DNA from: Bacillaceae bacterium
GTDB taxonomy: Bacteria; Bacillota; Bacilli; JACDOE01
NCBI GenBank assembly: GCA_017656255.1
Contig: JACDOE010000008.1
Span: 1-64,000, forward strand
Length of the DNA stretch: 64,000 nt
Direction of reading: 5' to 3'
Position numbers and translations under genes: made by a program. The notes below the pieces were generated by a model that was not told the DNA's origin, did not search any database, and saw only the letters and a list, made by a program, of their open reading frames with translations. This document shows, in pieces, positions 29,295 to 37,468 of this stretch (position 1 is the stretch's first letter; the number at the start of each line of letters is the position of its first letter).

Positions 29295-30345
29295 ACCAGG
29301 AAACCGGAGGGCCGTGTTCAAATTATGGTTGATGATGATCGCTGTGCTGGTCCTGCTTGCCGGATGTGGGACTGGCGGCGATGAAGCGGGAGCCGATGAA
29401 CCTGCGGGAAATGCCACGGAAAATCCCGCTGATGAAGCCGCGATGGAACCTGTGGTGATTGATCTGGGCGTTGAAGATGATGAAGTAATTGCCGTTTATG
29501 AGGGTGGCAAGGTGACCGGGGGCGAATTTGAAACCTACCTCCAGGTACAGGCATTTCTTTACCCTCAATATGCACCGATGATTCAGGCATCGGACAAGCA
29601 GACCATGGAGGAATTCCTGAAACGGTTCATTGCGGAGAAAACGCTGGCCTCCAAAAGTGATATGAACACCGATGAAGCGGGTAAACAGGCGGATGAGATG
29701 GTTCAGGAATTTCTGGATCAGTATGCTGCCTATATCGGCGAAGATCAGGTTCAGGAAACCATGGAAAAGCAGGAACTGGATGAACAGGACCTGAAAGAGT
29801 ATGTCCTGCGGAACACCCTGATTGAATCCTATCTGAAGACTCAGGTGACACCGGAAAAACAGGAAGAAGTTTATCAGGAAAAAAAGGATAACGGAGACTA
29901 TACCATTGCATCCGTCCGACACATTTTGATTTCAACGGAAAGTCGTACAGAGGAAGAAGCGAAACAACTGGCTGGTGACATTGCAGACAAGTTGAGAAAC
30001 GGTGAAGATTTCGAGGCACTGGCTAAAGAATACTCCGATGACCCGGGCAGCAAAGATAATGGCGGTTTGTATGAAGAAACTCCGGTCAGCCAGTGGGTTG
30101 AGGAATTTAAACAGGCGGCCGTGGAACTTGAAATTGGTAAAATCAGTGACCCGATCCAGACCAGCTACGGGTATCATGTCATGAAGGTCGAAGAGCGCAA
30201 GGAACTCACCTTTGAAGAAGTGCTGGAACAATCGGGAGAAGAACTTGATGTCGAAGTCATGAACAGGGAATATGAGCGTTTTGTGGCGGAAGAGCTTGAA
30301 CCCCTGATTGAAGAATTGAACGTACCGGAAATCAAAAAAGCTTAA
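29266..30345 (+). CDS. PrsA-like peptidyl-prolyl isomerase lipoprotein
   Basis: 359 residues. A lipoprotein signal with lipobox LLAGC (Cys at about residue 34) and a negatively charged linker is followed by a SurA-type N-terminal helical region. A parvulin domain covers about 220-310 (VRHILISTESRTEEEAK, FEALAKEYSDDPGSKDNGG, SYGYHVMKVEER). Such foldases help secreted proteins fold outside the membrane. AAGGAGAA precedes ATG 29266, inside the mfd end, so translation may be coupled. A gene of this type is not at this place in B. subtilis. Confidence 0.88.
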   Translation: MSTLQNQAHKPGNRRAVFKLWLMMIAVLVLLAGCGTGGDEAGADEPAGNATENPADEAAMEPVVIDLGVEDDEVIAVYEGGKVTGGEFETYLQVQAFLYPQYAPMIQASDKQTMEEFLKRFIAEKTLASKSDMNTDEAGKQADEMVQEFLDQYAAYIGEDQVQETMEKQELDEQDLKEYVLRNTLIESYLKTQVTPEKQEEVYQEKKDNGDYTIASVRHILISTESRTEEEAKQLAGDIADKLRNGEDFEALAKEYSDDPGSKDNGGLYEETPVSQWVEEFKQAAVELEIGKISDPIQTSYGYHVMKVEERKELTFEEVLEQSGEELDVEVMNREYERFVAEELEPLIEELNVPEIKKA

Positions 30346-30367
30346 CCATTTCTCCATTTTTATCCCT

Positions 30368-30400
30368 CAGGCAGCCCGGGCTGCCTTTTCTTTTTTTGGT
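30368..30400 (+). terminator. Terminator after the PrsA-like gene
   Basis: AGGCAGC (30369-30375) pairs with GCTGCCT (30380-30386) around CCGG; TTTTCTTTTTTT follows. Confidence 0.9.
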
Positions 30401-30430
30401 GAATATTATCCCATGAGGAGATAAATACTA
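30400..30430 (+). promoter_or_regulatory. Sigma-G-type promoter of spoVT
   Basis: TGAATA (30400-30405) and AATACTA (30424-30430) are 18 bp apart, an almost perfect sigma-G pair. It abuts the upstream terminator and leaves a leader of about 140 bases before spoVT. B. subtilis spoVT is sigma-G-dependent. Confidence 0.65.
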
Positions 30431-30574
30431 TAGCCAAAGTCGCAGACATCACAGTTTATGTCGGTTAAAACAGGCTTTTTGCCAGAATGGATTTTTAGGT
30501 AAGGCAGGGAATGGATGATGGATCAGTTTGGATTTGGATAGTCTAAATCAACATGGAAAGTGAGGCATCAAGAG

Positions 30575-31117
30575 ATGAAAGCAACAGGAATTGTTCGTCG
30601 AATCGATGACCTTGGTCGAGTCGTCATCCCAAAAGAGATTAGGCGTACGTTACGTATCCGTGAAGGAGATCCGTTAGAAATATTTGTAGATCGAGACGGT
30701 GAGGTCATATTAAAGAAATATTCTCCAATCGGCGAACTGGGGGATTTTGCAAAAGAATATGCAGATTCCCTTTATGAAAATCTGGGACATATTACACTGA
30801 TATCTGACCGTGACAGTATCATTGCCGTTGCCGGAACATCCAAAAAGGATTATATGGACAAACCCATCGGATCGCTTGTAGAAAATGCAATGGATGAAAG
30901 AAGAACAATTGTTGAGACCAATAACGGGCAGTATGAAATTTGCCGCGATATGGATGAGGAATTGTCTTCATTTGTCATCGCACCAATTGTATCCGGCGGG
31001 GATCCCATTGGTTCTGTCATTTTACTGTCTAAAGACGATGCCAACAAAATGTCTGATCTTGAAACCAAAATGGCCGAGACAGCCGCCGGGTTTCTCGCCA
31101 AACAAATGGAGCAATAA
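30575..31117 (+). CDS. spoVT: Stage V sporulation regulator SpoVT
   Basis: 180 residues. The N-terminal AbrB-like DNA-binding domain (MKATGIVRRIDDLGRVVIPK) is followed by a GAF-type domain (about 56-178). SpoVT tunes forespore sigma-G genes. GTGAGG precedes ATG 30575; the frame back to 30560 is not needed. It is a single-gene unit. The window thus holds two AbrB-type regulators, AbrB and SpoVT. Confidence 0.95.
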   Translation: MKATGIVRRIDDLGRVVIPKEIRRTLRIREGDPLEIFVDRDGEVILKKYSPIGELGDFAKEYADSLYENLGHITLISDRDSIIAVAGTSKKDYMDKPIGSLVENAMDERRTIVETNNGQYEICRDMDEELSSFVIAPIVSGGDPIGSVILLSKDDANKMSDLETKMAETAAGFLAKQMEQ

Positions 31118-31164
31118 TACTCGGCGAATCATGTTATAAAAAACGTTTGTTTGATTCATATTGT

Positions 31165-31192
31165 TGGCAGGGGCACTCCCCTGCTTTTTCTT
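31165..31192 (+). terminator. Terminator of spoVT
   Basis: GCAGGGG (31167-31173) pairs with CCCCTGC (31178-31184) around CACT, followed by TTTTTCTT. Confidence 0.85.
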
Positions 31193-31235
31193 ATGTGATA
31201 TAATAACTTCAGTTTTTCGGTGAGAGGAGTAACCC

Positions 31236-32879
31236 ATGAAGATGTCATTAAACCAGGAAACCGCACACAATTTTGTGAAAGGGGCAGCTATCCTCGGGAT
31301 TGCTTCTTTACTTTCCAAAATTATGGGATTGCTTTACCGTATTCCCTATCAAAATATCACCGGAGATAAGGGATATTACGTATACATGCAGGTCTATCCT
31401 CTATACAGTTCCCTGCTCATTCTGGCGATGGCCGGCTTTCCCATTGCCATATCCAAACTGGTTTCGGAGCATCTGGCTTCCGGAAATGTCTACGGAGCTC
31501 GAAGGGTATTTTATGTGTCAAGCGTCGTATTGGCCCTTTCCGGTCTGGTCTTTTTTTGTATCTTGTTTTTCGGCGCCAGTTTCATTGCTTCCCTGATGGG
31601 GGACCCCAACCTTACATTACCGATTCAAAGTGTTTCATTCGCGCTGTTAATCGTGCCGGTTATGTCAGTCATCAGGGGATATTTTCAGGGGCATGAAAAT
31701 ATGATTCCGACCGCCGTTTCCCAGGTTGCCGAACAATTCGTCAGAGTCGCGACTATTCTGGTGCTGGCGTACTGGTTTATGGTCCATTACCAGGATGTTT
31801 ACCTGGCAGGTGCAGGTGCCGTATTCGGTGCTGTCACCGGATCCTTCACGGCCCTGATGATCCTTCTTTTTTACTGGGGAAGGCTGCAGCGGACCCAGAA
31901 GAGGATGGGGGTTGACATCAGTCAGGGGAAAAGTGATCAGGAATCTATCCAGTCACTCTTAAAGCGGATTTTTGCTTACGCAATTCCCATCTGTCTGGCG
32001 GCACTGGTCCTTCCGTTATTTCCGTTGTCCGACTCTTTCACTGTCGTGAACATGTTAACGGTCAGCGGCCATGTTCCGGATGATGCCCGGGTGCTGAAAG
32101 GGGTTTATGACAGAGGCCAGCCCCTCGTTCAATTCGCTTCCTTTTTTGCAACGGCGCTTTCACTGGCGCTGGTTCCTTCCATTTCAGCGGCGAAGGTCAA
32201 TCAGCAGCATCAGGTGATCGCATCCCGTACGGCCCTTGCCTTAAGATTGACGTTTCTACTGGGGCTGGCGGCTTCCGTAGGACTGGCTGTCGTGGCGCAA
32301 CCGGTAAACATCATGTTATATGAAAATGACAAAGGTACGCTGGCGCTGATGATCCTTGCGTTTTCTACGATTTTTTCGACACTGGGCATTACGGCAGCAG
32401 GGATTTTGCAGGGGCTTGGCCAAATGATGCTCCCTGTTCGGTATCTGTTTTATGGTGTTATCGTTAAAGTCATCTTAAATATTCTATTGATCCCGTTGTT
32501 TGGTATACAGGGGGCGGCTCTGGCAACCGTCGCTTCATATGCCGTTTCCACTTCGCTGAGTTTCAGGGCGATACGCAGGTTAACAGGGATGCCGTTTCAC
32601 GTTAACCAGTTTTTCATTAAGCCCGTTATGGCAGTGATGATGATGGCGATTTCGGTTTATCTGGTGAAGAATCTGTCTGTTGCTTTACTGGATAATGTGG
32701 TTCAATCGGTACGGTTGTATTATACGTCGGTGTCCTTGATATCCGTGTTCACCGGTGCCGTCATTTATGTTACCGCTCTGCTGGTCACCGGGGCATTAAC
32801 GCGTTCCGATCTGCGTTACATACCGAAAGGGGAGCGTATTATTCCGATTTTAAGCCGATTAAGATTACTTAAGGATTAA
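31236..32879 (+). CDS. yabM: SpoVB/YabM family MATE-like flippase
   Basis: 547 residues with about 14 membrane segments in the MVF/polysaccharide-export fold. Family features are the start NFVKGAAILGIASLLSKIMG, the conserved ILVPVMSVIRGYFQGHENM-type loop, and QLGQPL-like DRGQPLVQFASFF. Such proteins move lipid-linked wall or spore precursors across the membrane. GAGAGGAG precedes ATG 31236. It begins a run of close genes through yabR. Confidence 0.9.
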   Translation: MKMSLNQETAHNFVKGAAILGIASLLSKIMGLLYRIPYQNITGDKGYYVYMQVYPLYSSLLILAMAGFPIAISKLVSEHLASGNVYGARRVFYVSSVVLALSGLVFFCILFFGASFIASLMGDPNLTLPIQSVSFALLIVPVMSVIRGYFQGHENMIPTAVSQVAEQFVRVATILVLAYWFMVHYQDVYLAGAGAVFGAVTGSFTALMILLFYWGRLQRTQKRMGVDISQGKSDQESIQSLLKRIFAYAIPICLAALVLPLFPLSDSFTVVNMLTVSGHVPDDARVLKGVYDRGQPLVQFASFFATALSLALVPSISAAKVNQQHQVIASRTALALRLTFLLGLAASVGLAVVAQPVNIMLYENDKGTLALMILAFSTIFSTLGITAAGILQGLGQMMLPVRYLFYGVIVKVILNILLIPLFGIQGAALATVASYAVSTSLSFRAIRRLTGMPFHVNQFFIKPVMAVMMMAISVYLVKNLSVALLDNVVQSVRLYYTSVSLISVFTGAVIYVTALLVTGALTRSDLRYIPKGERIIPILSRLRLLKD

Positions 32880-32893
32880 GAAGGGGAGGTATT

Positions 32894-34363
32894 ATGTACC
32901 GAATTATTGTCGTCGGACTGGGAAGCGGGGACCCGGACCATCTTCCCATGGGAGTCTATCGACTTCTTTCACGTGGTGATCACCCCGTTTTGTTACGGAC
33001 TGAAAAACACCCCGTCGTTGATTTTTTGCGTAATCAGGGCATTCAACCGGAAAGTTATGACGGGATGTATGAAAAAGAAAAAGATTTTGAACAGGTCTAT
33101 GAACGGATCGTGGCGGATCTGCTGGAAAAGGCGTCCCGATATGGCACCGTTGTGTACGGGGTGCCGGGTCATCCGCTGGTAGCGGAAAGGACGGTCCGGC
33201 TTTTGCTTGAAAAAGAAAGGGAACAGGACATCCAGGTTGAAATCAGGGGAGGGGAGAGTTTTCTCGATCCCCTTTTTACAACGTTACAGATCGATCCGAT
33301 CGAAGGGTTCGTGTTACTGGATGCCATGACTTTAAAACGGGAGGATCTGCGGCCCGGACAACATACGATTATTGCCCAGATTTACGATTCTCTGACTGCT
33401 TCGGAGGTCAAGTTGACACTGATGGAATTGTATCCTGACGATTATCCGGTGAAGCGGGTCACGGCGGCCGGCGTGAAAGGAATGGAAAAAGTGGAAGAGA
33501 TGCCGCTATACCAGCTGGACCGGTTGGAGGGCGTGGAGAACCTGATGACGGTTTATGTGCCTCCGGCGAAACAGGAAACTGTCTGGAACCGAGAATTTTC
33601 CCGGCTAAAGGATGTCTTCGCCCGATTGAGAGGGCCAGAAGGCTGTCCCTGGGACCGTAAACAGACCCACCAGAGCCTGCGTAAGTATCTGATTGAAGAA
33701 ACCTATGAAACTGTGGAAGCGATTGATGAAGGGGATCCGGACCGATTGTGCGACGAACTGGGGGATGTCCTGTTACAGATCATGCTGCATGCCCAGATAG
33801 CGGAGGAAGAGGGTTATTTCACGGTTTACGATGTGATCGAGAACCTGAATCAAAAGATGATTCGTCGCCATCCCCATGTCTTTGGCGACCTTTCAGTGCA
33901 GGATTCACAGGAAGTGACCGCCAACTGGCAGGAGATTAAAAATCAGGAGAAACGAGAGAAAGGAGAAGCGCCGGAGGAAGCGTCTGTCTTATCCGGGGTT
34001 CCCCGTGATCTGCCTGCGGTCCTCACTGCATGGAAAATGCAAAAAAAGGCGGCCGGAGTGGGGTTTGACTGGGACAATATCACCGACGTTATGGCTAAAG
34101 TGGAAGAAGAATGGGAAGAATTGAAAATGGCGGAACCGGATCAGCGCAAAAAAGAACTCGGAGATGTTCTGTTCGCTCTGGTCAATCTAGCCAGGTTTTA
34201 TGACATTGATCCGGAAGAAGCCCTGGCTCTGACCAATCTGAAATTTAAACAGCGGTTCCAGTACATAGAACAAAAGCTGAAGGAAGCAAACAGAGATTTT
34301 TCTCACACCAATCTACATGAAATGGAGAAATGGTGGCAGGAATCCAAAAAAACTTACCCGTGA
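32894..34363 (+). CDS. yabN: Tetrapyrrole methylase-MazG fusion protein YabN
   Basis: 489 residues. The N-terminal third is a SAM-dependent tetrapyrrole methylase-like domain (IIVVGLGSGDPDHLP; YGVPGHPLVAERT). It is followed by two MazG nucleoside-triphosphate pyrophosphohydrolase repeats, GPEGCPWDRKQTHQSLRKYL with EEXXE-like helices near 275, and VEEEWEELKM near 400. MazG parts remove non-canonical dNTPs. The role of the methylase half is not known. AGGGGAGG precedes the ATG at 32894. Confidence 0.94.
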   Translation: MYRIIVVGLGSGDPDHLPMGVYRLLSRGDHPVLLRTEKHPVVDFLRNQGIQPESYDGMYEKEKDFEQVYERIVADLLEKASRYGTVVYGVPGHPLVAERTVRLLLEKEREQDIQVEIRGGESFLDPLFTTLQIDPIEGFVLLDAMTLKREDLRPGQHTIIAQIYDSLTASEVKLTLMELYPDDYPVKRVTAAGVKGMEKVEEMPLYQLDRLEGVENLMTVYVPPAKQETVWNREFSRLKDVFARLRGPEGCPWDRKQTHQSLRKYLIEETYETVEAIDEGDPDRLCDELGDVLLQIMLHAQIAEEEGYFTVYDVIENLNQKMIRRHPHVFGDLSVQDSQEVTANWQEIKNQEKREKGEAPEEASVLSGVPRDLPAVLTAWKMQKKAAGVGFDWDNITDVMAKVEEEWEELKMAEPDQRKKELGDVLFALVNLARFYDIDPEEALALTNLKFKQRFQYIEQKLKEANRDFSHTNLHEMEKWWQESKKTYP

Positions 34364-34450
34364 TCGTGAATATTTTGGCTACAAAAGAAGGAATTTCTTG
34401 AGTTATCACGAATAAATCACAAGAAGTTCATTTCAAGGAGGTAAAAACAC

Positions 34451-34723
34451 ATGAACAAGAATGAACTGGTAAGCAACATTGCTCAAAAAACCGGATTAAC
34501 CAAAAAGGATGTGGAAGCAGTCGTAAACGGAATGCTTGATGAAATTACCGGCGCTTTGTCCAAAGGAGAAAAAGTGCAATTCGTCGGCTTTGGAACCTTT
34601 GAAACCAGAGAGCGCAAAAGCCGTACCGGACGTAACCCGCAGACCGGAAAAACCATTACGATTCCTGCTGCGACGGTACCTGCTTTCCGTGCCGGTAACA
34701 AACTGAAAGAAGCAGTGAAGTAA
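34451..34723 (+). CDS. hup: HU family DNA-binding protein
   Basis: 90 residues, the usual HU length. MNKNELVSNIAQKTGLTKKD and the DNA-arm region (GFGTFETRERKSRTGRNPQTG, PAATVPAFRAG) are conserved. HU bends and compacts DNA. CAAGGAGG precedes ATG 34451. In B. subtilis the HU gene hbs is elsewhere; here it lies between yabN and rqcP and ends eight bases before rqcP. Confidence 0.96.
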   Translation: MNKNELVSNIAQKTGLTKKDVEAVVNGMLDEITGALSKGEKVQFVGFGTFETRERKSRTGRNPQTGKTITIPAATVPAFRAGNKLKEAVK

Positions 34724-34730
34724 TAGAAAC

Positions 34731-35024
34731 ATGAGGCTGGACAAATTTTTAAAAATTTCGCGGTTAATCAAAAGACGTACACTGGCCAAGGAGATATGCA
34801 ATCAACAACGGATCCAGATTAACGGAAAACCCGCTAAAGCTGGAAGTCCAGTCAAAGTCGGAGATGAATTGTCGATTCAGTTTGGAAGCAAGCTGGTTAA
34901 AGTAAAAGTGGACCGGATTGCGGAACAAACTCGAAAAGATGAGGCCGACAGCCTCTATACCATACTTGAAGAAGTACCGATTCAAAAAAATGAGTCGGAA
35001 GAAGAGGACAACCCCTGGGGTTAG
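34731..35024 (+). CDS. rqcP: RqcP (YabO), S4-domain ribosome quality-control factor
   Basis: 97 residues with an S4 RNA-binding domain: MRLDKFLKISRLIKRRTLAK and INGKPAKAGSPVKVGD. With RqcH, RqcP helps add alanine tails to nascent chains on obstructed 50S subunits. The ATG at 34731 is 8 bases after hup. The C-terminal tail is acidic (ESEEEDN). Strong terminator overlaps its end. Confidence 0.93.
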   Translation: MRLDKFLKISRLIKRRTLAKEICNQQRIQINGKPAKAGSPVKVGDELSIQFGSKLVKVKVDRIAEQTRKDEADSLYTILEEVPIQKNESEEEDNPWG

Positions 35025-35039
35025 TCCTCTTTTTTTTGT
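35001..35039 (+). terminator. Terminator after rqcP
   Basis: AGAGGAC-AACCCC pairs with GGGGTT-A-GTCCTCT (one bulged A) and is followed by eight or more T. The stem covers the rqcP stop. Confidence 0.85.
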
Positions 35040-35092
35040 TCTAAAACCGGACGACAGGCATAACATGGTAATAAAAAAGGAGGTTGTACGGT

Positions 35093-35374
35093 ATGGTGGA
35101 AAATCAAAATGGCCGGCATGAAATGATGATTTTGAACCGAAATACGGTCCGTCTGTCCGGTGTGCTGAATGTTGAGAGTTTCGACAGTGAAGAATTTTTG
35201 CTGGAAACCGAGTGCGGATATCTGGCGATACGCGGTCAGAACCTGCATATGAAAAATATGAGCCTGGAAACGGGAGAAGTGGATATAGAAGGCACCGTCT
35301 ATGACATGAGTTATATTGATGAAGGATTTGCTTCGGAAAAAACAAAAGGGTTGTTTGGCAGGTTATTTAAGTGA
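35093..35374 (+). CDS. yabP: Sporulation protein YabP
   Basis: 93 residues. ILNRNTVRLSGVLNVESFDSEEFLLET and GYLAIRGQNLHMKNMSLETGEV.IEG mark the YabP/YqfC family. In B. subtilis it is needed with YabQ for spore cortex formation, in the mother cell. AAGGAGG (35077-35083) supports ATG 35093. It overlaps yabQ by four bases (GTGA). Confidence 0.94.
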   Translation: MVENQNGRHEMMILNRNTVRLSGVLNVESFDSEEFLLETECGYLAIRGQNLHMKNMSLETGEVDIEGTVYDMSYIDEGFASEKTKGLFGRLFK

Positions 35375-35940
35375 GTATTCAGGGAGAAGCCATAACCATC
35401 CTGTCCATGCTGTTCATGGGCGTGGTCATGGGGATCTCTTTTGATTCTTATCAGATTCTCAAACAGAAAAGCGGGATAAAAGGGTTCCTTACGGCTGTAT
35501 GTGATCTGTTATACTGGATCAGTTTTACCTTTCTTGCCTTTGGGACGTTATTCAGGCTTAACGGTGGTATTGTTAGGTTTTACATATTTATTGTCATATT
35601 AACTGGTTTTTTTATGTATGTTTGGTTGTTTAGATCAGCCTATATGAACTTTTTTCTCCGCTTGCTTTCCTTTGTGATAAAATTGTATCAGTTTGTCAGA
35701 AGATTGATTGATGTTCTCCTGATCACTCCCGTGAAATTTCTCCTGCAGATGCTGCTGGTTTCAGGGGCTTTTCTGGTGCAACTTCTTTACCGCTTCCTGA
35801 TCGGTGCTGGTCGCGTTATCTTGTTCCTTGTAGCTCCCTTCCGACGTCTGATACGAAGCAGATTTCGGGGGAGAGGGAAGGTGGCAGGATTTTTCCTCCG
35901 GATGACGAAATGGTTTAGAAACAGGAAAAGCCTTTATTAA
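35371..35940 (+). CDS. yabQ: Spore cortex biosynthesis membrane protein YabQ
   Basis: 189 residues with about five membrane segments (near 8-22, 38-60, 68-88, 93-125, 135-155) and a basic C-terminal tail. The family pattern MGVVMGISFDSYQIL is visible. GTG 35371 overlaps the yabP stop. Required for cortex in B. subtilis. Confidence 0.9.
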   Translation: MSIQGEAITILSMLFMGVVMGISFDSYQILKQKSGIKGFLTAVCDLLYWISFTFLAFGTLFRLNGGIVRFYIFIVILTGFFMYVWLFRSAYMNFFLRLLSFVIKLYQFVRRLIDVLLITPVKFLLQMLLVSGAFLVQLLYRFLIGAGRVILFLVAPFRRLIRSRFRGRGKVAGFFLRMTKWFRNRKSLY

Positions 35941-35953
35941 AATGAGGTGTTTC

Positions 35954-36271
35954 ATGATGGACAGGCAGCAGAACATGGAACAGAAAACAAAAGCTCGAAA
36001 ACGAAGGATGAAACTGGTAACCTTTGTGATGGTTTCTTTCCTGGTATGGGCCGGTTACACCTGGTATACTCAGGCTCAGATGCTGGATGAGAAAAAAGAG
36101 AGCCTGGCTGAATTAAAACAGCAATCGGCTGCCCTGAAAAAAGAACAGGAAGAGCTGCAGTTTAAAGTGGAAAAACTGCAGGATAAAGAATATATCGGGG
36201 AGCTTGCCCGCAAATATTATTTTTTTTCTAAACCAGGTGAGATTATTTTTGTGGTACCCGAGAAAGAATAA
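35954..36271 (+). CDS. divIC: Cell division protein DivIC (FtsB-like)
   Basis: 105 residues. A basic cytoplasmic N terminus is followed by one membrane segment (LVTFVMVSFLVWAGYTWYT, about 21-40), a coiled coil (about 45-80) and the C-terminal KEYIGELARKYYFFSKPGEIIF typical of septum-formation initiators. It acts at the division septum with FtsL and DivIB. GAGGTG precedes ATG 35954/35957; the frame begins at 35942. Confidence 0.92.
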   Translation: MMDRQQNMEQKTKARKRRMKLVTFVMVSFLVWAGYTWYTQAQMLDEKKESLAELKQQSAALKKEQEELQFKVEKLQDKEYIGELARKYYFFSKPGEIIFVVPEKE

Positions 36272-36290
36272 ATTGGTGTAACCCCCTTCA

Positions 36291-36319
36291 TTGACACTTT
36301 TTTTAAGTGTGAGTATAAT
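36291..36319 (+). promoter_or_regulatory. Sigma-A promoter of yabR
   Basis: Consensus TTGACA (36291-36296) and TATAAT (36314-36319) with a 17-bp spacer. Confidence 0.85.
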
Positions 36320-36364
36320 AAAGTAAATTTAATAAGTTAAGTTCTAAGGAGGATTTTTTCGTAC

Positions 36365-36745
36365 ATGTCGATTGAAGTAGGCAGCAAGTTGGAAGGGAAA
36401 GTAACCGGCATTACCCATTTTGGAGCTTTTGTGGAGCTGCCTGGTGGAGTGACAGGTCTGGTCCATATTAGTGAAATTGCCGATACCTATGTTAAAGATG
36501 TCAATGAACATCTGAGCGTGAATGACACGGTGACGGTCAAGGTCATTAATGTGGAACAGAACGGTAAAATCGGACTTTCGATCAAGCAGGCGAAAGAAAG
36601 TTCAAGTTCAGCTCGCCGTGGTAGGAACACCAAGTCTTTTGAAGAAAAAATCAACCGCTTTTTACGCGACAGTGAAGATCGTCTGGCCACTCTTCGCAAG
36701 AGTAATGAGTCCAAGCGAGGGGGGCGTGGATCCCGCCGCGGATAA
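36365..36745 (+). CDS. yabR: S1-domain RNA-binding protein YabR
   Basis: 126 residues. A single S1 domain covers about 1-75 (EVGSKLEGKVTGITHFGAFVEL, GLVHISEIAD, GKIGLSIKQA). It is followed by a basic, serine/arginine/glycine-rich tail. Related to general-stress protein 13 and polynucleotide phosphorylase S1 modules; the exact role is unknown. AAGGAGG precedes ATG 36365 with a consensus promoter upstream. Confidence 0.92.
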   Translation: MSIEVGSKLEGKVTGITHFGAFVELPGGVTGLVHISEIADTYVKDVNEHLSVNDTVTVKVINVEQNGKIGLSIKQAKESSSSARRGRNTKSFEEKINRFLRDSEDRLATLRKSNESKRGGRGSRRG

Positions 36746-36765
36746 TTATAGATCATGGGTGTAGA

Positions 36766-36796
36766 TAGGGTGCCTGTGCTGGGGCACCTTTTATAT
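36766..36796 (+). terminator. Terminator of yabR
   Basis: AGGGTGCC pairs with GGCACCT across TGTGCTGG and is followed by TTTTATA. Confidence 0.65.
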
Positions 36797-36820
36797 GTTA
36801 TACAGGTAAAAAAAGGTGAC

Positions 36821-36849
36821 TTGACTTTTATGATGATTTTCTGTATATT
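36821..36849 (+). promoter_or_regulatory. Promoter of the initiator tRNA
   Basis: TTGACT (36821-36826) and TATATT (36844-36849) are 17 bp apart, about 28 bases before the tRNA. Confidence 0.7.
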
Positions 36850-36877
36850 TAAGTATGTCGGCTGTTAAAAAGAACGC

Positions 36878-36955
<78 letters not shown>

Positions 36956-37010
36956 ATCGTGCCGAGCGCTTCGTCGAATAAGCATCCATGCTCGAAGCAC
37001 ACTGTTTTCT

Positions 37011-37113
37011 GGAAATGAGAAATGGGAAGTGGGAAGTGAGAATAGAAGAAAGAAATCGACTGCGTCGATTTCAACAGAAAATCTCACCTCACACCTCTAA
37101 CCTCTCACATCTA
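37011..37113. repeat. Long imperfect inverted repeat tipped by a perfect hairpin
   Basis: GAAATCGAC (37052-37060) and GTCGATTTC (37064-37072) form a perfect hairpin with loop TGC. On its left is a purine-rich arm with repeats of GGGAAGTG; on its right is a pyrimidine-rich arm with repeats of CTCACCTC. Together they can form a long, imperfect stem of about 45 bases per arm. It looks like a small non-coding repeat element. No protein frame uses it. The 36954-37010 stretch holds another small CGAGC/GCTCG pairing. Confidence 0.5.
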
Positions 37114-37117
37114 AAAC

Positions 37118-37150
37118 AAACACGCAGCGTATGCGTGTTTTTTTATTTTT
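37118..37150 (+). terminator. Terminator downstream of the tRNA region
   Basis: ACACGCA (37120-37126) pairs with TGCGTGT (37132-37138) and is followed by TTTTTTATTTTTTT. Confidence 0.8.
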
Positions 37151-37173
37151 TTAAGCGTAACCATAATTACTTT

Positions 37174-37209
37174 ATCCCGATCACTTAAACGGTGGTCGGG
37201 ATTTTTTAT
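37174..37209 (+). terminator. Second terminator before spoIIE
   Basis: CCCGATCAC pairs with GTGGTCGGG (one G-T) around TTAAACG and is followed by TTTTTTA. Two tandem terminators insulate spoIIE. Confidence 0.8.
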
Positions 37210-37365
37210 TCTCATCAGGCGTAAAAGTTTTGTCGTATCTAAAGTTTCGTACTTAATATATCGACAGCGCCCAACAGGTCTCCATCGCGTTTTTGGTATA
37301 AATGACCGGGATTATGTTTAAGCGGCACATGGGATGCATCTGTATTTGTAAAATCGGGTTGTGAA

Positions 37366-37433
37366 ATTGTCGTAAATTTATTTACCCGGCTCCTGTCATT
37401 TTGACAAAATTTATTTTTCAGGCCTTCTATAAT
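37366..37433 (+). promoter_or_regulatory. Spo0A-controlled promoter of spoIIE (21-bp spacer)
   Basis: TTGACA (37401-37406) and TATAAT (37428-37433) are consensus but 21 bp apart, the spacing of Spo0A-activated sigma-A promoters. Overlapping the -35, TTTTGACAAAAT (37399-37410) reads TTTGTCAAA on the minus strand, a perfect 0A box. TTGTCGTAA lies at 37367-37375 with one mismatch, and a weaker box is near 37228-37238. Confidence 0.8.
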
Positions 37434-37468
37434 GGTTATCACTATACTCTACGGGTGGAGTTGATGAC

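Noticed and set aside
37239-37442. Minus-strand frame of 67 codons ahead of spoIIE
   Set aside because: It covers the spoIIE promoter and Spo0A boxes, has no ribosome binding site and looks like chance.
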